A stretch of 64,000 nt of DNA, from NCBI GenBank assembly GCA_047621325.1, contig JBLHLT010000004.1:124001-188000 (forward strand). Reading direction: 5' to 3'. The notes under the pieces were generated by a model. The model ran no database searches. It saw only the letters and a program-made list of their open reading frames with translations, and was not told the DNA's origin. The position numbers were made by a program, and so were the translations under genes. Source of the stretch: Bermanella sp047621325 (GTDB lineage: Bacteria > Pseudomonadota > Gammaproteobacteria > Pseudomonadales > Oceanobacteraceae). Each line of letters starts with the position of its first letter. Position 1 is the stretch's first letter. Positions 16,461-24,386 of the stretch are shown piece by piece.

Positions 16461-17013
16461 TTAAAAAAACAAATATTATCAGAAACAGTATCCTCTATAT
16501 CTCTATCGAACCATTCTATTTCAAACCGAGTCATCACGTCCAAACAAGGCTCGAATAACCTTTTTCTCACCTTCCCTTGATTTTGTGTACATTGGCTCCC
16601 CAAAAAACCAGATAATCACTTTTGTAATCAACCTAAATACATAATAGTAAAACAGCAAGGGAAAATAACAGAGTGTAATTTTTAATCAGAAAATAAATCA
16701 ATATAGTAAACAATAATCACCGCACTAATGATATGCAAAATAAATAATTTCATCGTAATCTTTGTTGTTATTGCCTCATCACTGAGTAAACGAGTGATAA
16801 CACCCAATTAATAACCAGTGAATTCGGTTGACTCTTTCTGTGCCCTTTCGACCGCCCTGTGAAAATATTTATAGAGAACAAAATTCTTGCATGAGTTATC
16901 ACAAGTTTTAATGAAAGTTTGGTGGCAGAAATGAATAATAATCAAGTACTCCGCCATACATTATTAAGCCTAATTTTACGGAGAGGTTTTTAGAAACGCT
17001 AAAGCACTAAATG
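16461..17013. other. 553-bp AT-rich intergenic region with small ORFs
   Basis: No normal-sized gene is evident. On the minus strand 16682-16753 could encode a 23-residue hydrophobic peptide (MKLFILHIISAVIIVYYIDL and three more). The same strand at about 16540-16680 has an open frame ending IRALFGRDDSV with a hydrophobic N-terminal half but only TTG or GTG starts. On the plus strand 16931-16993 could encode 20 residues. A hairpin (17002-17022) ends the region. Confidence 0.35.
16682..16753 (-). CDS. Possible 23-residue single-membrane-span peptide
   Basis: ATG to TAA encodes 23 residues with a continuous hydrophobic stretch (LFILHIISAVIIVYYI), enough for one membrane span, ending DLFSD. AAAGA about 7 bases upstream is a weak ribosome binding site. 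It is followed on the same strand by another short hydrophobic open frame. Small membrane peptides of type I toxins look like this, but no antisense RNA could be recognised. Low confidence that it is translated. Confidence 0.25.
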   Translation of the reverse strand: MKLFILHIISAVIIVYYIDLFSD

Positions 17014-17022
17014 TTAGTGCTT
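17002..17022 (-). terminator. Hairpin overlapping the stop codon of the lipoprotein gene
   Basis: AAGCACTAA-ATG-TTAGTGCTT is a perfect 9-bp inverted repeat with a 3-base loop. The TAA of the gene ending at 17014 is part of the stem. The minus-strand flank has only short T-runs, so it may act as an mRNA end or stability element rather than a strong terminator. Confidence 0.5.
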
Positions 17023-17586
17023 ACATTGAAAAATAAGTTGGGTTTTAAAGTCTGCGACATCATCCGAGATATGCGAAGCCGGTTGCCTTTGTGCTTCACG
17101 TTTCAACCAAGTTAATTGACAATTAGAGCCTACGATAGGTTTGGGAAAGACCCCAGAATAGCTTATGTTACTTATTAAACCCGAATCCCTATCTTCTAAT
17201 AAAAGATGGTTTTGTTTATAAGTAACATACCAAGGTTTTATATAGTCATGTCGCTGATAAGAGCTAATAAGTAAGGTTGAGTTACGACTCCCTTTGATGA
17301 CGAGCCATTGCGTTGGGCCGTCAGGGTGGGGCTCTCGCCCAGCACTCACTTCACAAGGATCACAAGGTAACGCTAAAACTGGCCAGTGCGTTACCTTTAA
17401 TTCCCCAAAACTAATGACGGTATCTTTAAACACAGGTATTACCACGCCATGGGGCGCTGTTCCTTGTATTTCAAAAAATAATTGAGATACTTGCTGTGGT
17501 ACTGCCAAGTCTAATGTTTCAAGCTTGCTGGCTGAATGACAGCCAGCAACACCAAGCAATATTCCGATTGCTAAAAATAATTTCAT
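17014..17586 (-). CDS. Hypothetical lipoprotein coupled to the metzincin-like gene
   Basis: 190 residues beginning MKLFLAIGILLGVAGCHSAS, a lipoprotein signal with lipobox VAGC and the lipidated cysteine at residue 16. The mature part is mainly beta with four further cysteines (CDPCEV, SNCQL, FQCKH), likely disulfide-bonded in the periplasm or at the outer membrane. I recognise no domain. Its ATG shares one base with the stop of the upstream metalloprotease-like gene (TAATG), so the two are translationally coupled. An accessory, chaperone or inhibitor role for the protease is an inference from coupling only. Confidence 0.75.
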   Translation of the reverse strand: MKLFLAIGILLGVAGCHSASKLETLDLAVPQQVSQLFFEIQGTAPHGVVIPVFKDTVISFGELKVTHWPVLALPCDPCEVSAGREPHPDGPTQWLVIKGSRNSTLLISSYQRHDYIKPWYVTYKQNHLLLEDRDSGLISNISYSGVFPKPIVGSNCQLTWLKREAQRQPASHISDDVADFKTQLIFQCKH

Positions 17587-20500
17587 TATTGATTCATCTG
17601 AGCTTTTAATTCTTCAAAGAACGCCGCTGACGGGCTGTACTCTTCCGCTACAAGCGCTCGGTCGTCCCCCACCTTATCAAGCATTAATAGGTCAGTATCA
17701 CGACTAGAAGCCACAAGAGATAATCCATTTTGATTACCGCTAAAATAATTTCGAAAATCAAGATTGATATTCCCCCAATCATCATAATCCGTCCAAGAGC
17801 CTGCTCCCTGTCCTGTTTTAGCTGACGTATCTACTCGATCACCATCACAATTGAAATCCACACCACTTGTGGTTATTTGACCCAGGCCAGTGGTTTCATT
17901 AGCTGCATTTTTTGCAATTGGCGCTGACGCACCATGGGAAAAATCCATGCGGAAAGTTGTCGATGTATCAGGATTAGTCAACGATACAACACAGTTTGAA
18001 TTACCAGAGAAATACTCCCTGTAGTAACGATCCCCTTCGTTGTTGCCAATTTCAGACAAACCAGAAAGCTGATACAAGTAGTTCATAATACTGAAGTAAT
18101 TCGGCTTATTGTTTTCGCTTTCATCGCCGCCGTGTGATAACCCTAAATTGTGCCCCAGTTCATGCATAAGCGTGCTGGCTTGATAGTTAATTAATTGGTT
18201 GGTATTGCTTGTATTCGATGAATTCAAACCCCATTCGCCTAAGGTTACAATCAGATCATTACCATTAATTTCTGCTAAACCAGATGAGCCAGCCGTACCG
18301 TTTTGTGTATTAGCAAAGATCAAATAGTGGAAAACTTGAAAACGAGAGTAATCGAAATTCTCTAATTTTAGATCGTAAACACTTGGCGCACTACCAAACG
18401 TTAACGCATCAACAAATGGGATTTCATTCCCGCCGCCCAAATCGAAGTCATTAGAATCAATGCCAGCAGCTTGGTCGTATAAGTCACCCACATCGAAGTG
18501 AACCGCTATTCCTTGAGCATAAAACACATCCACCACTTTTTGTAAGGCTTCTTTACGTGGAAGTATACCTTCATCTTTTGCTTGTACAGCATTGTTAGTC
18601 GCATCCATGTAATCCAGCTCTATGAATATGTCTTTTTGCCCCTCACGCGCACCCCACTCATACAAGGGCAAACCAGCATAAGTACTACCCGGTTGTTCGC
18701 TACAATCAGGAATACCATCTTGGTCAGCATCTAAATTACAGGTAACGTCATTCACACCTGCCATAGAAGCATAATCATAAACAGCCCAATCGCTCGCAGA
18801 GTTTGTATCTGTGTTATTGCCATCACGCCCAATGCTCGCGCCATATGAGTCTGCTTGTGAATTAGGCGCGGTTGCAGCAGAACCTTGCCACTCAAGTGAA
18901 GTAACTGGGCTAAACCCATTACCAAATGTAACAAAGTCTTGCGTGACACCATTAGATAGTAAATCAATGTAACCTTGCTCTCCCCAGTATGGATAAGAAC
19001 CTGCTTCATGAGCAAATACAATACGTTGGTTTGACGTAAAAGAACCACCATCTTTATCTGAGCGAATAACAACATATTGACCCGGCTGAATATCAACAGC
19101 AGGAAGAGAAAACTCAATATTGCCATCTGTTTTGTAGCTCCCAGAACCATCAATATAAATTGATTTAAAACTGTATCCTGACAAGTCAACAACATCAGAG
19201 GTAGGGTTATAAAGCTCAAACCAACAAAATGTATTGTTATAATAACTTTCACTAATCTCTGTAATAAGAAGCCCTTTCGTCGTTTTAAAGCGACTGACTA
19301 ACGTTGACAATGCATTCACACCAAATATATTTTGTACTTGATCGAGCACCTTAACCTGATACTCAGTATCTTTTTTCAACGGCGTACTTAATATAATTTC
19401 AGCTCGCTTATTTAAGTCATACATTTCAATGCTATTGATAACTAGACAGCTCGAAAAATTATCACTAGAGACTTGTATGGAGCCAGAACATGCTGTGTCA
19501 GACGTGTTATACGTTAGTGTGGACACCATTAATGAATCATCAGATGCAATACCAATCTGTTTCGAAACTGCGACGTTGACCGCCCCATTAACAGGAATGA
19601 GTGACAGATTGGGAGCACTTTCATCTTGGAAAACAAGCTCTACGTTCGTTTCTATACTTGAAGAAACTCCGTCGTTTACGATTACTGTAAATGAATCACC
19701 TGTAACGCCATCCATGGAGGTAGGTGTATATACCAATCGATCAGGATTGCTTTCATCTTGTTTAACTTGACCAAATTCTGGCTGCGTTTGAATATTCAAG
19801 GTTAATTCATCACGAGTATTATCTTTATCCGTATAGACTAATGAAAAGCTATTGGATTGATTAAAACCGTTGAACGTGATTATTTGCGAAGTAATCTCAG
19901 GCACATCATTGACGGGGGTTACGTTAATAGAAAACGGCCCCAAAGTTGAAGACGATACAAAATTACTTGCCGTAATAATAATATTTGAATGAAGGCCTAC
20001 ATCAGCATCATCAGGGGTGCCACTTAATGCTCCTGTTTGCTTATCAAATGCCAACCAATTAGGTTTATTCACTATAGAATAGGTAATATCACCGGTACCA
20101 GAAAGTAACGTAGGCATGAAAGAGTAATAGCTTTCTTCTGTTGCGGCACCCTCTACCTTTTGACTTAGAGATATTAGATCGACCGGGTTAACAGTCTTGA
20201 AATTAGCCAATAAATTCGAAAATAAAGGTGTGCCGAATTTATTTTTTACTAGATTGAGAACTTTAATCTGATAAACCGTATCTTTAGTTAAATTCGAGCT
20301 TAAAATAACTTCAGCACGCCTATTTAAATCATGCATGACTATATCGTCAATGGCTAAGCAGCTCGAAAAATTGTCACTAGAGATGTGTATGGATCCAGTG
20401 CACTCCGTGCCAGAAGTACTGTACGTCAGTGTTGACTCATCTAAGGCATCATCAGAGCTAATACTAATCCGCTCAGAAAGCGCGACATTAACGGCACCAT

Positions 20501-21173
20501 CAACAGGACTAATTAAAATACTAGGCGCGCTCTGATCTTGAAAAACAAGTTCTATCGTCGCTTCTTTACTTGAAGAAACACCATCGCTTATGGTCACGTT
20601 AAATGAATCACCTGCAGCGCCATCAACGGATGTAGGTGTATAAATTAATTGTTTAGGGTTACTTTCACTTTGTGTAACCAGGCCAAATTCTGGCGGCGCT
20701 TGAACCGTTAATGTTAATTCATCATGGCGATTATCAATATCAGAATAGTTTATGGAAAAGCTATTCGATTGCTTAAAATTGTTGATCGTAATTATTTGCG
20801 AAACGATTTCAGGTACATCATTGACTGGCGTTACCTGAATGGTAAACGGCACAATAGATGAAGAAGAAACGGAATTACTGACCGTAATAATAATATTTGA
20901 ATGAAAACCCACATCAGCATCATCAGGGGTGCCACTCAACGTTCCCGTCTGCTGATTGAATGCCAACCAGCTAGGTTTATTTTCAACTGTATAGGCAATA
21001 TCACCCGTACCAGAGAGTAACGTCGGTGTAGTGGAATAATAACTTTCTTCTTGAGCCGTACTCACCATCGACCTTGGGCTTATAGAAACAGGTTCTATCT
21101 TGCTCGATGAACCACTCCCACAAGCAGCCAACAAAGAGAACAAAGATGTTGTCAGTAGTATTTTTTTTATCAT
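17586..21173 (-). CDS. Large surface lipoprotein: Ig-like repeats, lamin-tail-like domain and metzincin-type protease
   Basis: 1195 residues from the ATG at 21173, chosen because it gives a lipoprotein signal (MIKKILLTTSLFSLLAACGS); the frame extends 64 codons further upstream without a signal. Two ~300-residue modules follow, each with a putative Ig segment (WLAFxxQTGxLSGTPDDADVG), a cadherin-like segment (VTPVNDVPEI, TGDSF) and a Big-like segment with paired cysteines. Next comes a lamin-tail-like domain (LLITEISESYYNNTFCWFEL). The C-terminal third has HELGHNLGLSH (zinc motif from residue 1004) and a downstream SIMNY that fits a metzincin Met-turn. It is probably an exported, cell-surface zinc protease. 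Confidence 0.8.
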   Translation of the reverse strand: MIKKILLTTSLFSLLAACGSGSSSKIEPVSISPRSMVSTAQEESYYSTTPTLLSGTGDIAYTVENKPSWLAFNQQTGTLSGTPDDADVGFHSNIIITVSNSVSSSSIVPFTIQVTPVNDVPEIVSQIITINNFKQSNSFSINYSDIDNRHDELTLTVQAPPEFGLVTQSESNPKQLIYTPTSVDGAAGDSFNVTISDGVSSSKEATIELVFQDQSAPSILISPVDGAVNVALSERISISSDDALDESTLTYSTSGTECTGSIHISSDNFSSCLAIDDIVMHDLNRRAEVILSSNLTKDTVYQIKVLNLVKNKFGTPLFSNLLANFKTVNPVDLISLSQKVEGAATEESYYSFMPTLLSGTGDITYSIVNKPNWLAFDKQTGALSGTPDDADVGLHSNIIITASNFVSSSTLGPFSINVTPVNDVPEITSQIITFNGFNQSNSFSLVYTDKDNTRDELTLNIQTQPEFGQVKQDESNPDRLVYTPTSMDGVTGDSFTVIVNDGVSSSIETNVELVFQDESAPNLSLIPVNGAVNVAVSKQIGIASDDSLMVSTLTYNTSDTACSGSIQVSSDNFSSCLVINSIEMYDLNKRAEIILSTPLKKDTEYQVKVLDQVQNIFGVNALSTLVSRFKTTKGLLITEISESYYNNTFCWFELYNPTSDVVDLSGYSFKSIYIDGSGSYKTDGNIEFSLPAVDIQPGQYVVIRSDKDGGSFTSNQRIVFAHEAGSYPYWGEQGYIDLLSNGVTQDFVTFGNGFSPVTSLEWQGSAATAPNSQADSYGASIGRDGNNTDTNSASDWAVYDYASMAGVNDVTCNLDADQDGIPDCSEQPGSTYAGLPLYEWGAREGQKDIFIELDYMDATNNAVQAKDEGILPRKEALQKVVDVFYAQGIAVHFDVGDLYDQAAGIDSNDFDLGGGNEIPFVDALTFGSAPSVYDLKLENFDYSRFQVFHYLIFANTQNGTAGSSGLAEINGNDLIVTLGEWGLNSSNTSNTNQLINYQASTLMHELGHNLGLSHGGDESENNKPNYFSIMNYLYQLSGLSEIGNNEGDRYYREYFSGNSNCVVSLTNPDTSTTFRMDFSHGASAPIAKNAANETTGLGQITTSGVDFNCDGDRVDTSAKTGQGAGSWTDYDDWGNINLDFRNYFSGNQNGLSLVASSRDTDLLMLDKVGDDRALVAEEYSPSAAFFEELKAQMNQ
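19270..21090. repeat. Tandem ~0.9-kb direct repeat inside the metzincin-like gene
   Basis: Two consecutive segments (about 20180-21090 and 19270-20170) encode closely similar ~300-residue modules. Shared phrases include SGTPDDADVG, HSNIIIT, VTPVNDVPEI, SNPxxLxYTPTS and SSDNFSSCL. DNA similarity is high over long stretches, which suggests a fairly recent internal duplication that could expand or contract by recombination. Confidence 0.85.
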
Positions 21174-21738
21174 TGCTAAGCCCAATCGACTGAGTGTATT
21201 CATTTTAAATATGAACATTGAAAATTTAGGCAGGATTGTACAGGACCACCAAGAAATTAGGGCTAATGATTTAGTATGATTAGATATATTACCTAAAAAT
21301 GTGACAAGTCCCGTATTTACTCCAAATATCCAAGATACTTTTGGTGAATAGGCCGTTTTCCGCAAGGGTTTGAGACTAAGCCGCTGAGTATATTATTGGA
21401 AACTTGGGGTCAGAGAATCAGCACTATACCCTCTTAATTTTAAGTGTCTTTGTTTTTTACATCTCGTCATACTGGACGCCAGAAACGAGCTGTCGAAGGG
21501 CCTAGGTAGGCTCACGCCACCAGCCTTTCATCGCTCTTATGCATCCATGCTTCCGCGATATAAGTACATCAATATACGTTATATTACTTACGCTTTGGTG
21601 ATATGGCGTTTGGATGCCGCGTTTTGATATCTAAGCGGGTTTAGTTTGCCAAATATCCAAGTACTCTGTTCCTGGATACTGCCACCTTGATAGCGCTGCT
21701 ATCCTTGATCAGATTCAGTCCCAATCACAGACTATTTC
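21174..21738. other. 565-bp region upstream of the metzincin-like gene
   Basis: It contains the unused in-frame extension of the lipoprotein gene and then non-coding sequence. GGGGTCAGAG (21406-21415) recurs in inverted orientation at 23610-23619, so the pair brackets the HD/TetR genes; this 10-mer resembles ends often associated with REP elements. No promoter could be assigned with confidence, and I see no RNA gene. Confidence 0.4.
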
Positions 21739-22245
21739 TTACCCCATTGTTTCACCTAGCCTATCCCAAACTTTAAAACTCGCATTTTCACAACTCCCCG
21801 ATGATTCTATAATCTGATGCCAATCAGGCTCGCCTAATTGATTAACAATACAGTCAATTAAATCATTACAGCCTTCGGCGTTTCCAGAAATTGGAATATA
21901 CGAATCATCCGACAAGAAAAACACCCACCACAAGTCGTCGACGAACGGGCCTTGATCCGTTGTGATGATTTCAACATTCACCACATCACGCCAATTAAAT
22001 GTAAGTTCAGATTCACCGTTATTATAAATACCCTGCTCACCTGTATATGAGAATATAGGTTTTATATAATTTAATTCATAAGTCGTAAATTTTCTTAAGA
22101 AAAGATACAGCAATATAAAAATAGTGAGCCCTATAAATACTGAGAGAACAGCTCCAATATACTTGATTAACGCCCCAAAGATTATAAAGCCAATAATAAT
22201 GGAGACACTTATATTCTTAACCGTGAACCTAGTTGAAGCTTTCAT
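21739..22245 (-). CDS. Hypothetical membrane protein with two spans
   Basis: 168 residues from the ATG at 22245, preferred because GGGAG lies 8 bases upstream; the ATG five codons earlier lacks such a site. Two adjacent hydrophobic segments (about residues 10-30 and 32-52: ISVSIIIGFIIFGALI and LSVFIGLTIFILLYLFL) are followed by a soluble domain of ~115 residues. That domain is rich in acidic and aromatic residues (GPFVDDLWWVFFLSDDSYIP), with a PH-like or YcxB-like feel. I do not recognise the family. The start overlaps the HD gene stop by 4 bp (ATGA), so it is translationally coupled to it. Confidence 0.65.
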   Translation of the reverse strand: MKASTRFTVKNISVSIIIGFIIFGALIKYIGAVLSVFIGLTIFILLYLFLRKFTTYELNYIKPIFSYTGEQGIYNNGESELTFNWRDVVNVEIITTDQGPFVDDLWWVFFLSDDSYIPISGNAEGCNDLIDCIVNQLGEPDWHQIIESSGSCENASFKVWDRLGETMG

Positions 22246-22856
22246 AGTGATAACTCCCATTGAATATTTTTACGCGCGCTGTTTTCAAATTTCTGATAGA
22301 AATAAGGGGTTTTAAAAATCTGAGTTTGCGCCAAAAAAGATTGCAAAACCTTTTTTCTACCTGACACATACAAACGCTCTGGAATTTTGTACTCCTTACG
22401 GCATAGACGTGAATAGGTTTGATAGGCTGCTCGATTAACACCTAAAATCGCAAGGTCAATATCCACAAGTAAAGTTTCATCCCCGCTGTGAGCGGCTGCC
22501 TGACCATGAACAGTAGATAGAATCAAAGCAGATACTAGCTGGCAAAATGTTTTTGGTGCACCTAATGCCATTAGTTTCTTTACTGCAAAATCAGCACTTA
22601 ACTGTTCACTGTCACGCCCTAGCTTTTGAATAACATCATGAAACCAAATTGCTAAGTACATAGCATCGTGATCTTCGATTTGTTCAGACACTTGGTTTGC
22701 CAAGCTCAACATATGCTCAATATGGGTTAGATCATGGTAATGCCTATTCTTCTCGCAATAGGCGTTTGTTAACTCTTTATATACTGCCACGCATTCAGAG
22801 CGATCAGCGCCCCACTGCTGCGTCACCTTTAACCAAAATCCTAGGCTTGTATCCAT
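22242..22856 (-). CDS. HD-superfamily metal-dependent phosphohydrolase
   Basis: 204 residues from the ATG at 22856, chosen because AGGGGA lies 6 bases upstream. The metal-binding motif is present as HYHDLTHI and WFHDVI (His...His-Asp) followed by a later Asp in VDIDLAILG. This is the pattern of the predicted metal-dependent HD hydrolases of ~200 residues found in many proteobacteria. The substrate is probably a nucleotide, but unknown. It is divergent from the TetR regulator across an intergenic region with two palindromes and is likely repressed by it, together with the coupled membrane protein downstream. Confidence 0.8.
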   Translation of the reverse strand: MDTSLGFWLKVTQQWGADRSECVAVYKELTNAYCEKNRHYHDLTHIEHMLSLANQVSEQIEDHDAMYLAIWFHDVIQKLGRDSEQLSADFAVKKLMALGAPKTFCQLVSALILSTVHGQAAAHSGDETLLVDIDLAILGVNRAAYQTYSRLCRKEYKIPERLYVSGRKKVLQSFLAQTQIFKTPYFYQKFENSARKNIQWELSL

Positions 22857-22884
22857 AATGATTCCCCTATTTCCAACCATTTAA

Positions 22885-22900
22885 TTGGTTGGTCAACCAA
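22885..22900. promoter_or_regulatory. Palindrome, candidate TetR operator 1
   Basis: TTGGTTG-GT-CAACCAA is a perfect 7+7-bp palindrome with a 2-base centre. It lies 29 bases upstream of the HD gene start and 81 bases upstream of the TetR start, where it could block the minus-strand promoter. Confidence 0.6.
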
Positions 22901-22938
22901 CTTAATGGCAATATAGGGCAAAGCCTTCCCTTTGGTCA

Positions 22939-22966
22939 AGTATTTTGGTCAAATAACCAAAATACT
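22939..22966. promoter_or_regulatory. Palindrome, candidate TetR operator 2
   Basis: AGTATTTTGGT and ACCAAAATACT form a perfect 11-bp inverted repeat with a 6-base centre, 15 bases before the TetR start codon. The half-site TTGGTCAA is shared with a third copy at 22932-22939 and resembles operator 1, so one protein probably binds all. Autorepression is inferred. Confidence 0.65.
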
Positions 22967-22981
22967 ATTTGAGACACAAAA

Positions 22982-23578
22982 ATGGGCAGACCCTCTAACA
23001 AAGAAGAAAGACGCGCACAGATCATAGGGGGCTTACAGATTGCCATGGCTGAAAAAGGCTATGAAAAAGCCTCTATCCAAAGCATTGCCAAGGCGGCAGG
23101 CCTGTCATCAGGGCTGATTCATTACCACTTTAAAACCAAACAAGAAATATTGGTCGCCCTTATAAACAACCTTAATAATGCAGCCCAAGACCGCTTCAAT
23201 CGCTACCTAGAACAGGCAAACACCCCAACAGAGCGTTTACATGCCTATATTGATGCCGCACTTGCCCTAGGCGCTGACTCAGACACCACCGCCGTATCCG
23301 CATGGGTCCTCATTAGCGCTGAAGCCGTTAGGCAAGAAGAAGTACAAAAGATTTACCAAGAGAGTGTTCAGGCAAATGTATTACAAATAGAAACCCTGCT
23401 CGATGCGGTTAAAAATGAGAAAGCCCTATCGCTTACTAAAAAAGAGATTAAAGAACTGGCCAGTATGATACTGGCCAGTATTGAAGGCTGTTATCAGCTA
23501 GCCACTACTTCTCAGGCGGTTTTGCCTCAAGGGTTTGCGGCTAAGACGCTGAAGAGGCTTATTGGGGGTTTGGGGTGA
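22982..23578 (+). CDS. TetR/AcrR-family regulator (BetI-like)
   Basis: 198 residues. The N-terminal helix-turn-helix (RRAQIIGGLQIAMAEKGYEKASIQSIAKAAGLSSGLIHYHFKTKQEIL, stated as the span of residues 10-57) is typical of TetR proteins. The C-terminal domain resembles the BetI-type tetracyclin-repressor-like domain (ALALGADSDTTAVSAW, ASIEGCYQLA). It is divergent from the HD phosphohydrolase with two palindromic candidate operators between them, so local repression of both directions is likely. The ligand is unknown. Confidence 0.9.
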   Translation: MGRPSNKEERRAQIIGGLQIAMAEKGYEKASIQSIAKAAGLSSGLIHYHFKTKQEILVALINNLNNAAQDRFNRYLEQANTPTERLHAYIDAALALGADSDTTAVSAWVLISAEAVRQEEVQKIYQESVQANVLQIETLLDAVKNEKALSLTKKEIKELASMILASIEGCYQLATTSQAVLPQGFAAKTLKRLIGGLG

Positions 23579-23609
23579 GGGCTCAGGGGTGAGTGTTTCC
23601 TTTCAGTTA

Positions 23610-23619
23610 CTCTGACCCC
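23610..23619. repeat. CTCTGACCCC, inverted partner of 21406-21415
   Basis: A 10-base inverse copy of the GGGGTCAGAG at 21406, located shortly after the TetR stop. Such sequences often mark ends of REP-type or decayed mobile elements; alone it is weak evidence. Confidence 0.35.
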
Positions 23620-23735
23620 TTGATTAATTTTTAAAGCATTAAATGAAAAGATTAAATATTTGAATAGATATTGAATACTGTTCAATAATTCTAATCTCTT
23701 TATTAACTCAAACCTCTTTGATTATTCCCTTTACA

Positions 23736-24383
23736 TCATAGACCCAAAGCCGATAAGACAGCTGACTGATATTCACCTTTCAAAACAATTGACCTAATTT
23801 TAGCCAGCTCTTGCTTTATCATAGCAACATCTTGAGTCAAGCTATAAAGATTCAAGATTTCCTTTTGTATGGTCTTTATTCGTTTATATCGAGCACTGTT
23901 TAGTGCACCATCATCTAGATTTATCACTCTGATAGTTTCATAAGCCCGTGCCTTTTCAGCTAAAGTTAGTGAGTCATTAACTTTTATAGTTCCTGTCGGT
24001 AAGAAATAAAAAAATAAACTAGGATTTTCAACATCAGGTTTAATTAAATTTTTGGGGTCATAATTACCAGGCCCACTAGCTCCCATTCGATCCTTATAAT
24101 GGCCACAAGTATCTCCACTCTGGAAACCACAAGAACCAAATAAATTATCCCAGTTAAATGTCAAATTTTTATAATTTTTTGTCCCTTTATTAAAAAAATG
24201 CTCGATATGTCCATTTCCGCGAACTGCAACAGAATCACAATAACAACAGTAGCCATTTTGCATATTATTTAGACTGTACCAAATACTCTTTTTATCTCTA
24301 GCAGTTAAATCACTCCATTCCTTGTGATTATAATTGTATTTAGATAAAGGTTTAGGAGCCACAGGCCTATTTAATTTTCTCAT
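23736..24383 (-). CDS. Retron-associated HNH protein, PtuB-like (TIGR02646 type)
   Basis: 215 residues with an HNH-type nuclease core: CCYC (C46-C49), GHIEH (H59-H62), NWDNLFGSC (N77-C85) and DTCGH (C93, H95). The arrangement of paired cysteines around the histidines fits the TIGR02646/PtuB family, the effector half of Septu and of Ec78-type retrons. It starts 3 bases after the ATPase gene stops, in a three-gene unit with the ATPase and the reverse transcriptase. In Eco7-type retrons the ATPase-HNH complex is held inactive by msDNA and released on phage infection; the same role here is inferred. Confidence 0.88.
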   Translation of the reverse strand: MRKLNRPVAPKPLSKYNYNHKEWSDLTARDKKSIWYSLNNMQNGYCCYCDSVAVRGNGHIEHFFNKGTKNYKNLTFNWDNLFGSCGFQSGDTCGHYKDRMGASGPGNYDPKNLIKPDVENPSLFFYFLPTGTIKVNDSLTLAEKARAYETIRVINLDDGALNSARYKRIKTIQKEILNLYSLTQDVAMIKQELAKIRSIVLKGEYQSAVLSALGL

Positions 24384-24386
24384 ACA

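Noticed and set aside
21174..21365. 64-codon N-terminal extension of the metzincin-like lipoprotein
   Set aside because: Starting at 21173 gives a complete lipoprotein signal and lipobox; the extension would bury it and has no ribosome binding site.
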